This document shows positions 1 through 6,494 of a stretch of 9,859 nt of DNA, piece by piece. Position 1 is the stretch's first letter; each line of letters opens with the position of its first letter. The translations under genes were made by a program, and so were the position numbers. The notes beneath the pieces are model-generated. The model saw only the letters and a list, made by a program, of their open reading frames with translations, ran no database searches and had not been told where the DNA came from. Source of the stretch: Thermodesulfobacteriaceae bacterium (GTDB taxonomy: Bacteria; Desulfobacterota; Dissulfuribacteria; Dissulfuribacterales; UBA3076); contig DTYO01000044.1 in assembly GCA_012961845.1 (NCBI GenBank), positions 1 through 9,859 of the forward strand. The letters run 5' to 3'.

Positions 1-197
1 GCACCTCCCGGCATTCTGTGACTACGGTTTTCCTTTTCCATGTGGCAGTCTTGGCACGTCTTCCTGCTTCCAGCTCCTGTGTGGCTGTGGACATAACTTC
101 CGGACAGTGTGTTGCACATTATTTTTTCTCCATCAGGAGCGGCATAGACTCCGTGGCACTGGCCGCAAAAGCCAGGTGGCGCAGGCATCGTCTCCAT
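1..197 (-). CDS. Multihaem c-type cytochrome fragment, truncated by the window edge
   Basis: Read on the minus strand, this frame gives two haem-binding CXXCH motifs within 65 residues: CGQCH at residues 11-15 (nt 167-153) and CQDCHM at residues 48-53 (nt 56-39). They are followed by SHRMPGG, and an HxxPG stretch after a CXXCHM site is common in multihaem cytochromes, where the His can act as a distal haem ligand. Such proteins carry electrons in the periplasm. The frame continues past position 1, so more haem sites may follow. The first ATG (nt 197) comes shortly after an in-frame TGA at 209-207. It gives a protein with no signal peptide, which a c-type cytochrome needs for export and haem attachment, and I see no ribosome binding site. 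The ATG is therefore probably not the original start; see the adjacent entry for the displaced N-terminal part. The haem motifs are seen directly; the role is inferred, and the subfamily cannot be named from this piece. Confidence 0.6.
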   Translation of the reverse strand, partial: METMPAPPGFCGQCHGVYAAPDGEKIMCNTLSGSYVHSHTGAGSRKTCQDCHMEKENRSHRMPGG

Positions 198-206
198 GGT
201 GGATCG

Positions 207-345
207 TCAAGAGATGTCCGGATGAACGAAAGAGACCCGATGTCCGGTCTGGGAATTCAACGCGGGTATGTACTGCTGGTTCAGCAATAGCACAATATGT
301 GACTGCAAGGCACAGAAGAACTGGAAGGAAAAGATGAAAATATGA
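207..345 (-). pseudogene. Probable frame-shifted N-terminal part of the cytochrome
   Basis: A different minus-strand frame (codons starting at positions divisible by 3) is open from 402 downward. It encodes a signal-peptide-like stretch, FHLFLPVLLCLAVTYCAIA, then EPAVHTRVEFPDR, but has no ATG or GTG before the hydrophobic core. It continues to IHHGDDACAT near nt 207-180. The haem frame reads GHRVSFVHPDIS just before its TGA at 209-207. Spliced together these resemble the class III cytochrome pattern (VxFxHxxH, then DxCxxCH), with one haem site spoiled (CATW instead of CXXCH). This suggests at least two frame changes plus a stop. The nearest ATG (nt 406, 8 nt after the engB stop) is in a third frame and ends after 15 codons. 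This is inference from overlapping frames. A sequencing error is possible, but the rest of the window has long intact frames. Confidence 0.4.
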
Positions 346-413
346 ATGAAATGTCCGGTTATGGCTGAAAACAGTTTGTTTTTGGAAGAATAGCGTGTGA
401 ATTCATGTAATTT

Positions 414-1010
414 CTATACATCCAGACCGAGTTCCTGCCATATTTTGTTCAACAGGTCCTGCGCGCCTTCTCCGGTGCGGGCTGAAACCACCACAGGGGA
501 TGCAGTAAAACCTGGAAGACGACGGCATATGGCATTCAGTTGGGCCTGCCGCCTGGGCTGGGAGATCTTGTCCGCCTTGTTCAGCACTACCCATGCACGT
601 ATGCCCAATGAGTGCAGATAGTCCAGCAGTGCCAGGTCCTGTTGCTCCGGTAGCCTTCTCATGTCAAATATGCATACCACCCCTTTGAGATATCTTCCGT
701 TTTCCAGATAACCTTCTATGAGCTTCTGCCATTTTTTCTGTATATTCTTGGGGGCCTTTGCAAAACCATAGCCAGGAAGATCCACAAAATGTACAGAGTC
801 GTTTATCAGGAAAAAATTAAGTGACTGGGTAAAACCCGGACGTGAACTCACCTTGACAAGATTGTGACGTCCGATAATCCGGTTCAGGAGGGATGATTTC
901 CCTACATTGGATTTTCCGGCAAAAGCGATTTCAGGTATCCCTGAGTCAGGCAGCCTGGAAAGTCTGAACACACTTGTTACGAATTCTGCTCTGTAAATTT
1001 TTACTGACAC
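414..1010 (-). CDS. engB: Ribosome biogenesis GTP-binding protein EngB (YihA/YsxC)
   Basis: A cytoplasmic GTPase of the TrmE-Era-EngA-EngB superfamily that assists assembly of the large ribosomal subunit; it is essential in many bacteria. At 198 residues the length is normal. All five G motifs are visible: G1 GKSNVGKSS (residues 32-40), G2 around PGFTQ (58-62), G3 DLPG (77-80), G4 NKAD (144-147) and G5 SAR (176-178). The N-terminal part (FVTSVF, then PEIAFAGKSNVGKSS) is also typical. The start is GTG at 1010; no other good start lies upstream in frame and the Shine-Dalgarno signal is weak. The gene lies 128 nt after hisG on the same strand and may be co-transcribed with it. It shows no truncation or missing residue. 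This is the most securely identified gene in the lower half of the window. Confidence 0.96.
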   Translation of the reverse strand: MSVKIYRAEFVTSVFRLSRLPDSGIPEIAFAGKSNVGKSSLLNRIIGRHNLVKVSSRPGFTQSLNFFLINDSVHFVDLPGYGFAKAPKNIQKKWQKLIEGYLENGRYLKGVVCIFDMRRLPEQQDLALLDYLHSLGIRAWVVLNKADKISQPRRQAQLNAICRRLPGFTASPVVVSARTGEGAQDLLNKIWQELGLDV

Positions 1011-1138
1011 TGATTTGTATGTACACTGGTGGCTCCGGAGCCGGAACTGCAGAGAAGGCGAGATCGGAAATTCGAATACAGAAGCCTGAGTCAGCTGAAT
1101 CGTATTATTTTTTCACAGATTCGTTTGATTGTATTTCT
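1011..1138 (-). other. hisG-engB intergenic spacer with palindromes
   Basis: A 128-nt non-coding spacer. It contains a perfect 12-bp palindrome GGCTCCGGAGCC at 1031-1042, about 20 nt before the engB start, and an 8-bp palindrome TCAGCTGA. Neither is followed by a T-run on the minus strand, so neither looks like a Rho-independent terminator. I found no convincing -35/-10 pair. engB may be read from the his transcript or from a promoter I cannot recognise. Confidence 0.4.
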
Positions 1139-2011
1139 TTACAGTACCTTGTTCAGGGAATACTCAATTATTCCCTGGGCGCCGGCTTCGATAAGCTGCG
1201 GGATCAATTCTCTGACCCTGGACTCATCAATGACCGTCTCCACAGAACACCAGTCCTGATTATAGAGAGGGGAAACCGTTGGAGCATTGAGGCTTGGCAG
1301 CAGGTCTACCACAGCCTGGACTTTTTCCCGGCTGACATTCATTTTGAGTACAACAAGGCGGTCCGCTCTCAGGGCCCCCTGGAGGAGCATGGAAATCTGG
1401 CCGATCTTCTGTTTTTTCCATGGATCTGCCCATGCATCCCTGTTGGCAATGAGTTTGGGATTGGTTTCCATGAGTTCCTCGATGATGATCAGACCATGGG
1501 CCTTTATGGTACTCCCTGTCTCTGTAACTTCTACAATGGCGTCGGCAAGGCCTGATACGACCTTGGCCTCGGTTGCTCCCCACGAGAACTCCACCTGGAC
1601 GTCTATGCCCCTTTCCTGAAAGTACCGTTTAGAGAAATTGACCAGTTCCGTAGCGATCTTTTTGCCTTCCAGGTCCCTTATAGACCTGTAGGGAGAACCG
1701 GAAGGAACCGCCAGCACCCACCTGGCAGGACGTTTGCTCACCTTGGAGTAGATCAGATCAGATACTGTAACCACGTCGGATTCGTTTTCAAGTATCCAGT
1801 CCTGACCGGTGATTCCCACGTCCAGAGTGCCCTGCTCTACATACCTGGACATTTCCTGGGCCCTGCAAATGCTGCAGCTTATTTCCGGGTCATCTATATC
1901 GGGGAAATAGCTCCTGTGATGTACATCAATACGCCAGCCGGACTTGGAAAAGAGATCAATAGTTGCCTTCTCCAGGCTGCCTTTAGGTATACCAAGCTTT
2001 AACCGGGTCAC
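1139..2011 (-). CDS. hisG: ATP phosphoribosyltransferase, long form (HisG)
   Basis: Catalyses the first, committed step of histidine synthesis, joining ATP and PRPP to give phosphoribosyl-ATP and pyrophosphate, in the cytoplasm. The protein has 290 residues, which fits the long form with a C-terminal regulatory ACT-like domain that binds histidine. The N-terminal LKLGIPKGSLEKA, DVGITGQDWI and the PRPP-binding region VEVTETGSTIKAHG are recognisable. The C-terminal part (LLPSLNAPTVSPL, then a tail ending EYSLNKVL) is the regulatory domain. A longer in-frame reading to 2113 exists, but the extra 34 residues lie inside hisI in another frame and do not resemble HisG. The GTG at 2011-2009 overlaps the hisI stop as GTGA and places the conserved KLGIPKG at the N-terminus, so I chose it. 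Long-form HisG normally works without HisZ. Feedback inhibition by histidine is expected from the family. Confidence 0.95.
   Translation of the reverse strand: MTRLKLGIPKGSLEKATIDLFSKSGWRIDVHHRSYFPDIDDPEISCSICRAQEMSRYVEQGTLDVGITGQDWILENESDVVTVSDLIYSKVSKRPARWVLAVPSGSPYRSIRDLEGKKIATELVNFSKRYFQERGIDVQVEFSWGATEAKVVSGLADAIVEVTETGSTIKAHGLIIIEELMETNPKLIANRDAWADPWKKQKIGQISMLLQGALRADRLVVLKMNVSREKVQAVVDLLPSLNAPTVSPLYNQDWCSVETVIDESRVRELIPQLIEAGAQGIIEYSLNKVL
2008..2011 (-). promoter_or_regulatory. hisI-hisG GTGA stop/start overlap
   Basis: Reading on the minus strand, AAGTGACC contains both the hisI TGA stop (2010-2008) and the hisG GTG start (2011-2009). This arrangement usually gives translational coupling, so ribosomes finishing HisI reinitiate on HisG. 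The overlap is seen directly; the coupling is inferred. Confidence 0.7.
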
Positions 2012-2394
2012 TTTCCGTATATCTCCTCCGGGTCGAAAACCCGTTCTGCCACCTGAATCAGGCTGTCGCCCTGCACCTTTCTGAAAAAGCAGCTCCTGTG
2101 GCCTGTATGGCATGCAGCCCCACCAAGCTGGTCAACTCTGACCAGGATGGTGTCATCATCACAGTCCACGAAAGCTGACTTCAACAGCTGGACGTGGCCG
2201 GATGTTTCGCCCTTGAGCCACAGCTTGTTTCTGGACCGGCTCCAGTAGTGCACTTTGCCTGTTTCAAGGGTCTTTTCCCATGCCAGTCTGTTCATGTATG
2301 CGAGCATCAGTACGTCACCGGTTTCATCGTCCTGTGCAATGACAGGCAGGAGTCCGCCTCCCTTTTCAAATGCAAGATCCATTTGCCTTTTCAT
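2008..2394 (-). CDS. hisI: Phosphoribosyl-AMP cyclohydrolase (HisI)
   Basis: Opens the adenine ring of phosphoribosyl-AMP, the third step of histidine synthesis, in the cytoplasm. At 128 residues it is a stand-alone cyclohydrolase: the HisE phosphoribosyl-ATP pyrophosphatase domain found in fused HisIE proteins is absent and no hisE is in the window. Key motifs are LMLAYMN (29-35), YWSRSRNKLWLKGETSGH (50-67), DCDDD (77-81) and ACHTGHRSCF (94-103). The Asp cluster binds magnesium, and Cys78, Cys95 and Cys102 are the expected zinc ligands. The ATG at 2394 lies 11 nt after the cutA stop, with little Shine-Dalgarno, which suggests dependence on upstream translation. The 3' end overlaps hisG by 4 nt. 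Confidence 0.96.
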   Translation of the reverse strand: MKRQMDLAFEKGGGLLPVIAQDDETGDVLMLAYMNRLAWEKTLETGKVHYWSRSRNKLWLKGETSGHVQLLKSAFVDCDDDTILVRVDQLGGAACHTGHRSCFFRKVQGDSLIQVAERVFDPEEIYGK

Positions 2395-2405
2395 GAAGCC
2401 GTTCT

Positions 2406-2753
2406 TTAATGGTCGGAATCGCCGATGTCAAGATGCAACTCTGCCTTCAACCATGTCTCATATGAAAAGAGGGAATAAACTACAGGGACGGCCAGTATCT
2501 GTGGGATTTCATACGAATGGATTCTGGTGATGGCCTTCTCCACCTTAGGGTACATCTCCACCGTGGTCTTTACCCTGCACTGCCATTCCTTTGAAGTTGT
2601 CAGCTCACCTTTCCACCAGTAATGGCTGTTTATCGGACCGCTGGTCTGGGCACAGGCGGCGAGGTGCTCCCTTACAAGATGTCGTCCGATTCTGTCTGCT
2701 TCTTTTTCGGTCTCAGTGGTGGTGATGATTTCTATGATCTCATGCTGGTTCAT
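2406..2753 (-). CDS. cutA: CutA-type divalent cation tolerance protein
   Basis: A 115-residue member of the CutA1 family, small trimeric proteins with a ferredoxin-like fold related in shape to PII signalling proteins. The name comes from copper tolerance in E. coli, but the exact function is unsettled. Family features visible are ITTTETEKEADRIGRHLV near the N-terminus, LAACAQ (31-36), SHYWWKGEL (43-51) and the C-terminal YEIPQILAVPV with YSLFSYETWL. It is the first gene of the cutA-hisI-hisG-(engB) run and follows a 305-nt gene-free gap, so a promoter probably lies upstream. The ATG at 2753 gives a full-length protein. The Shine-Dalgarno signal is weak. Its placement with his genes implies shared transcription rather than a role in histidine synthesis. 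Confidence 0.93.
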   Translation of the reverse strand: MNQHEIIEIITTTETEKEADRIGRHLVREHLAACAQTSGPINSHYWWKGELTTSKEWQCRVKTTVEMYPKVEKAITRIHSYEIPQILAVPVVYSLFSYETWLKAELHLDIGDSDH

Positions 2754-3058
2754 GAATATCTCGCTTTATGAATTCCGGGGTTGCATGGCGCAGTGCCGTA
2801 CTTATCAGCCTTCAGATGCTGTTCTCAAGGTTTTGTTTCGATTGCTGCATGTTGACGAAATATAAACAGATCGCCCGTTTTCAGGTTTTTGAATAGAACA
2901 ATCCGGTCAAAAGATTACCAGTACTCTAAAAGTAGGCGCTTTTGCCCTGTAACTGTGTTGTAAGCAAAAAATAGCCCTCAAAATATCGGTGTCATGTATG
3001 CGGCTGTTTTTCTTGTGCGGCTGGTTCCTGAACGGGAATCCTGGTTATTGGGGACACC
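2754..3058. other. Gene-free gap between the gsp and cutA-his-engB units
   Basis: About 305 bp with no supported coding region on either strand and no tRNA or recognisable small RNA. It follows the stop of the gspC-like gene and precedes cutA, so it should hold the end of one transcript and the start of the next. A weak hairpin (GGTTCC/GGAATCC arms with one bulged base, 3023-3041) lies near the end of the gsp operon but lacks a T-run. The short symmetry AAAAGTAGGCGCTTTT is also present. A faint promoter candidate is listed separately. Otherwise I see nothing I can name here. Confidence 0.5.
2801..2828 (-). promoter_or_regulatory. Weak sigma-70-type promoter candidate for cutA
   Basis: On the minus strand TTGAGA (2828-2823; 5 of 6 to the -35 consensus) and GATAAG (2806-2801; 4 of 6 to the -10 consensus) are separated by 16 nt. 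The -10 box ends about 47 nt before the cutA ATG. The position is right, but matches of this quality occur by chance. Confidence 0.22.
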
Positions 3059-3805
3059 CTACTGTCTTTGCAATATTTCTGAAAATGGCGGCGGCATAGA
3101 GGGTTCTATGCCTTCGGCAGGGTTTCCGGTCAGCGGTGAAGCTGGCGGATTCCGGGGAAGTCTTGGCTGTTTGGCCGGGGCCGGGTTGCGGGATTTTGTA
3201 CTTTTTCTGGATTTACTGACGGATGATCGCTTGGCAGTATTCCGTGGACGTGCAACCCCGGTCCGCGATTTGGGCTTCGGAGTCTGTACGGCTACAGGAG
3301 CTGTGGCTTTCCTTTCCTTTTTCCTGGATTCAAACACTCCCAGCTTCACTGATTCTTTTCCAGACTGAAATATGACGCCGTCGCCCAGGATTTCAGCGAC
3401 TTTCCAGCCATCAACCCTGTCACCGACCGCGACAACGCGCAACTGGTTTCCTTTCTTTCTGTCCTTTTTCTTAACCTTTGAGCTTTTCTTGCCCTTGTAT
3501 GCAGATTTCTTGGAATTTACCTTGATGAATGCCTTGCGATTGTTTTCAATAATGATTATGCCGTAAACTTGATATTTTCGGGCCAATTCATCCTTCTTGC
3601 TGGTATAATCCCCGTTTTTCGATACATCCTTCTTTTTTCCACGGGCTTCATCAAACGGATCCCTGTCCACGATAATCTTGTAGGGGCCAAGATCCGATCC
3701 CTTTTTAGCAAGTCCCGGACCTGCAAAAAATAAATGGAACAGGGCCACCAGAAATATGATGGCACCCCTCCCTAAAAATACAGCATGGCCCATGGGTGAT
3801 TCCAT
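3059..3805 (-). CDS. gspC: GspC-like (PilP-like) type II secretion protein with basic tail
   Basis: Likely the GspC-type protein that links the inner-membrane platform to the secretin; it would act in the periplasm. From the ATG at 3805 it has 248 residues. A hydrophobic segment (about 15-33, ending FAGPGLA) may be a membrane anchor or a cleaved signal peptide. It is followed by YKIIVDRDPFDE (42-53), like the NPF/NLF entry of the GspC homology region. Then come YQVYGIIIIENNRKAFIKV (78-96) and LRVVAVGDRVDGWKVAEIL (122-140) with VIFQSGKESVKLGVF (144-158), the typical beta-rich GspC/PilP domain. A Lys-rich loop (99-119) interrupts it. From about 160 the tail is Lys/Arg/Pro/Ser-rich and has no PDZ domain, unlike classical GspC. 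Starts at 3868, 3835 and 3793 are also possible; the first two would overlap the end of gspD. It is the last gene of the operon, 10 nt after the gspD stop. The family is inferred from pattern, not from a search. Confidence 0.66.
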   Translation of the reverse strand: MESPMGHAVFLGRGAIIFLVALFHLFFAGPGLAKKGSDLGPYKIIVDRDPFDEARGKKKDVSKNGDYTSKKDELARKYQVYGIIIIENNRKAFIKVNSKKSAYKGKKSSKVKKKDRKKGNQLRVVAVGDRVDGWKVAEILGDGVIFQSGKESVKLGVFESRKKERKATAPVAVQTPKPKSRTGVARPRNTAKRSSVSKSRKSTKSRNPAPAKQPRLPRNPPASPLTGNPAEGIEPSMPPPFSEILQRQ

Positions 3806-3815
3806 GAGACAGTGA

Positions 3816-5927
3816 TTAGAACCAATCTGTTTCATAGCTGTCTGAATCTTTTGGTAAAAAATTGTCAAGGTCCTTATATGTTCGTTCCTTGTTGTCCTTG
3901 CCGCCCAGCCCCTTTTCTTCTATCATTTTTTTCAGGGAATGGACTCTGGCAGAGAATTCCTGTGTAAGCCGGTCAGCCTGTTCCTGAGAGTGGATCACAT
4001 GGGGTGTTATGAAGAAAAGCAGCTCTGTCTTCTTGGTTTTCCAGCCCTTGGTCCCAAACAGGTAGCCAAGTACAGGGATATCCTTCAACAGGGGAATGCC
4101 CTTGTTTCTCCTCTCCTTCTGGGTGTCCATGAGCCCCCCGATCATTATGGTGTGACTGTCCTGGACTACGAGGTTGGTGGTGGCCTTCCTGGTCTGGAAT
4201 ACCGGGGTATCCACTCCTCCGACTGTGACCAGCTTGTCCAGAACGTTGCTCACCTCCTGGGTAAGTTCCATCCTGACCAGTCCGCCTTCATTAATGGAGG
4301 GAGTGACCTTCAGTATTATACCGGCCTTCTGATATTGTATGTTGGTGGTGTTGCGGACGCCCTCTCCGCTGGTGCTGGCTGATGTTACTGTGGGTACATC
4401 CCTGACGATTTCAATGTTGGATTCCTTGTTGTCAACTGCAAGGATATTTGGAGCTGACAATATGTTGATATCCGTTTCGGTCTGCAGGGCATGCACCAGG
4501 GCCTTCAGATCTCCGCTGGTTCCGAAAAGACTGTAGGTGAAGCCGTTGAGGACCTTACTGGACCCGAGAGGAAGGTCCGGCGACATTCCGCCCATGTCGC
4601 TGTCGTTCAGTCTGAACTGGCTTTCTTTCGAACCGCCCGACTGGATGAACCATTCAACCCCGAACTGAAAACCGTCATCCAGGCTCACCTCCATTATAAG
4701 GACATCTATCAGGACCTGCCTGGGCACTACATCGAGTTTCTCCAGTACATTCATGATGATGTCGTAGTCTTTCTGCCGGGCCTTGATTACGAGTGCATTG
4801 TTTATCTTATCGGGAAGAATCTGCACTTCGTCGGACAGCTCGCCGCTGAATATCCTTTTCTCTGCCTTGTCCTCCTTTTTTGTCCTCTTGACCAGGACTT
4901 TTTTCTTTTTAGAAGACTTTGACTTGGCTCCATATACCTGTCTCAGAATGTCAGCCAGATCTTCAGCTACGGCATGCTGTACAAAATAGACAAATACTTT
5001 GGTACCTTTTGCAGACTGTCCCTGGTCCAGTTCTTTCACCCAGTTGCCGACAAGTTCCAGGAACTCTTTCCATTTGGTCACCACAAGGAGTGCATTGATG
5101 CTTTTGAGCGGCATTATCTTGAATCCGCCGGTATCGATACCAGGTCTGGAATACAGCCCCTTGGTCTTGAAGATCTTGTCAAGATCTCTTGAGACATCTT
5201 CGACCTCTGTGTAATCCAGGGTATACATGCGCCAGTGGACATTCTTTATGAAATCTGTGTCTATCAGGGAGAGAAGTTTGGCAACTTTTTCTCCGTTTGC
5301 CCTAGTATCAACAAGTATGACAGAATTGGTGGCAGGTTCAGCCACCACCAGTGCCCCCTGCGACACAAAGTTCCGTATGCTGCCGATTACGTGGGCGGCT
5401 GAGAGATATTTCAGCTGGAACACCCTGATCACGTCTCCGGCATGGGAAACCTTTTCATTGAAGACTACCACGTCAGTTCCTGCCTTGGCGCTTCCGGCTT
5501 TTCTGACTACCTTGTAAACTCCGTCGGACCCCCACGTTATGGCCAGGCCGTGTGTCTGGAGAATCGAATTGAAGAGGTTGAGAAATCCATCCCTTGTGTA
5601 ATGGCCCTTGATATTGAGTGAAATGGTTCCCTTGATGGTGGGCTCGACCACGTAGTTCAGCTCGAGAATATTGCCGAGCACCTGTTCCAGTACGGGGTAT
5701 ATGTCCATGTTGTCAAGAGTCAGCTGGAGATAGCGCTGTTCTTCCGGACTGGCTCCGTGAAAAGGTGATTTTTCAGCGGCACCCGAACCGGCCGGCGCGT
5801 CAGCCTGTTTCTTGATATCTGCTGCAGACCGGTCTTCAGTACGGGCGACAGCGCTGTTTGTCAGGAAAAAGCTCACCCACACAATTACCAGAAACCAAAC
5901 CAGACTTTTCGTTTTTTCAGGTCTCAT
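3816..5927 (-). CDS. gspD: Type II secretion system secretin GspD
   Basis: Forms the multimeric outer-membrane channel through which folded periplasmic proteins leave the cell. The 703-residue protein starts with a signal peptide (about 1-29, hydrophobic core LVWFLVIVWVSFFL). It has no lipobox. The N0 domain spans about 64-143, followed by N1 (about 165-225), N2 (232-303) and N3 (308-400). The secretin domain (about 403-645) opens with RQVLIDVLIMEVSLDDGFQF, continues through ILSAPNILAVDNKESNIEI and ends with GIPLLKDIPVLGYLFG, close to the secretin signature, then ELLFFITPHVI. A charged C-terminal extension (646-703) could contact a pilotin. N3 contains a very Lys-rich insertion (335-358). The ATG at 5927 has GGAA 7 nt upstream, and the gspM stop is 16 nt before it. 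The gene is intact. In the operon it lies between gspM and the gspC-like gene, which supports GspD rather than PilQ. Confidence 0.95.
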   Translation of the reverse strand: MRPEKTKSLVWFLVIVWVSFFLTNSAVARTEDRSAADIKKQADAPAGSGAAEKSPFHGASPEEQRYLQLTLDNMDIYPVLEQVLGNILELNYVVEPTIKGTISLNIKGHYTRDGFLNLFNSILQTHGLAITWGSDGVYKVVRKAGSAKAGTDVVVFNEKVSHAGDVIRVFQLKYLSAAHVIGSIRNFVSQGALVVAEPATNSVILVDTRANGEKVAKLLSLIDTDFIKNVHWRMYTLDYTEVEDVSRDLDKIFKTKGLYSRPGIDTGGFKIMPLKSINALLVVTKWKEFLELVGNWVKELDQGQSAKGTKVFVYFVQHAVAEDLADILRQVYGAKSKSSKKKKVLVKRTKKEDKAEKRIFSGELSDEVQILPDKINNALVIKARQKDYDIIMNVLEKLDVVPRQVLIDVLIMEVSLDDGFQFGVEWFIQSGGSKESQFRLNDSDMGGMSPDLPLGSSKVLNGFTYSLFGTSGDLKALVHALQTETDINILSAPNILAVDNKESNIEIVRDVPTVTSASTSGEGVRNTTNIQYQKAGIILKVTPSINEGGLVRMELTQEVSNVLDKLVTVGGVDTPVFQTRKATTNLVVQDSHTIMIGGLMDTQKERRNKGIPLLKDIPVLGYLFGTKGWKTKKTELLFFITPHVIHSQEQADRLTQEFSARVHSLKKMIEEKGLGGKDNKERTYKDLDNFLPKDSDSYETDWF

Positions 5928-5934
5928 TTTTTTG

Positions 5935-5938
5935 TTCC
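5935..5938 (-). promoter_or_regulatory. Ribosome binding site of gspD
   Basis: GGAA on the minus strand, 7 nt before the gspD ATG, in the 16-nt space after the gspM TAA. It supports the ATG at 5927 as the start. Confidence 0.5.
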
Positions 5939-5943
5939 AGTCA

Positions 5944-6492
5944 TTAGATTACCAAGGCCTCTGCTTCCAGGTTGACCCTGAGATGTGATTTGCGTCCTTT
6001 AACTTTTATCACATTAAGACTCTTCAAACGCAGTATCTTGTTGCTGTCTTTCAATGACTTTAAGAAGTTCACCAGGTTTTCCGTGTCGGCTTTGATGGTC
6101 AGAGAAGCTACAGCCAACTTATAATTTCTCCATTTTCCCACCCTGGATGTCTTGTATGTGACTACCTCAACGCCGGATGCGGCAGCCTTCTTTAGCAATA
6201 AATTCTGCAAATTGGATGCCACCATCTGGGGTGTCTTCCCTGGCACAAGTCTTTTCCTGGCCAGGGCAAGTTTCTTTCCGGCTTTATCCAGCCGGGAATT
6301 CACTCCTTTATATTTCGAGAGTTGTTTTTGCATCTGGCCTATCCTGGTCTTGTTGGTTTCCAGCACCTGATCAGCTTCTTTGATCCTGTCGGCCAGCGGA
6401 CTCCAGACAAAGGAATACCAGAGAATCACCACGATCAGGAAAAGTCCGTAGCGGATCAGTGGGCTGTTCTTCTGTAGTCCGGACAGATTCAT
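5944..6492 (-). CDS. gspM: Type II secretion platform protein GspM (PilO-like)
   Basis: An inner-membrane protein that pairs with GspL in the assembly platform driving the pseudopilus. It has 182 residues: a short cytoplasmic start, one membrane helix (about 14-29, RYGLFLIVVILWYSF), a coiled-coil region (about 34-80) and a periplasmic ferredoxin-like domain (about 87-182) ending LRVNLEAEALVI. This layout matches GspM and PilO. The frame is open to 6699, but the extra 69 residues lie inside gspL in another frame and do not look like a real N-terminus. The ATG at 6492 is 2 nt after the gspL stop and puts the membrane helix near the start, so I chose it. Sequence conservation in this family is low, so the call rests on topology and position after gspL. 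Confidence 0.85.
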   Translation of the reverse strand: MNLSGLQKNSPLIRYGLFLIVVILWYSFVWSPLADRIKEADQVLETNKTRIGQMQKQLSKYKGVNSRLDKAGKKLALARKRLVPGKTPQMVASNLQNLLLKKAAASGVEVVTYKTSRVGKWRNYKLAVASLTIKADTENLVNFLKSLKDSNKILRLKSLNVIKVKGRKSHLRVNLEAEALVI

Positions 6493-6494
6493 GG

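Noticed and set aside
974..1555. Plus-strand open frame of 193 codons opposite hisG
   Set aside because: It is antisense to hisG over most of its length, has no recognisable features, and starts within engB.
2012..2113. Longer hisG reading starting at 2113
   Set aside because: The extra 34 residues lie in hisI in another frame and match nothing in HisG; the GTG at 2011 gives the conserved N-terminus.
3023..3041. Hairpin after the gspC-like gene as a terminator
   Set aside because: The stem is short with a bulge, and no T-run follows on the minus strand.
3939..4922. Several plus-strand open frames opposite gspD
   Set aside because: They are antisense shadows of the secretin gene with no coherent protein features.
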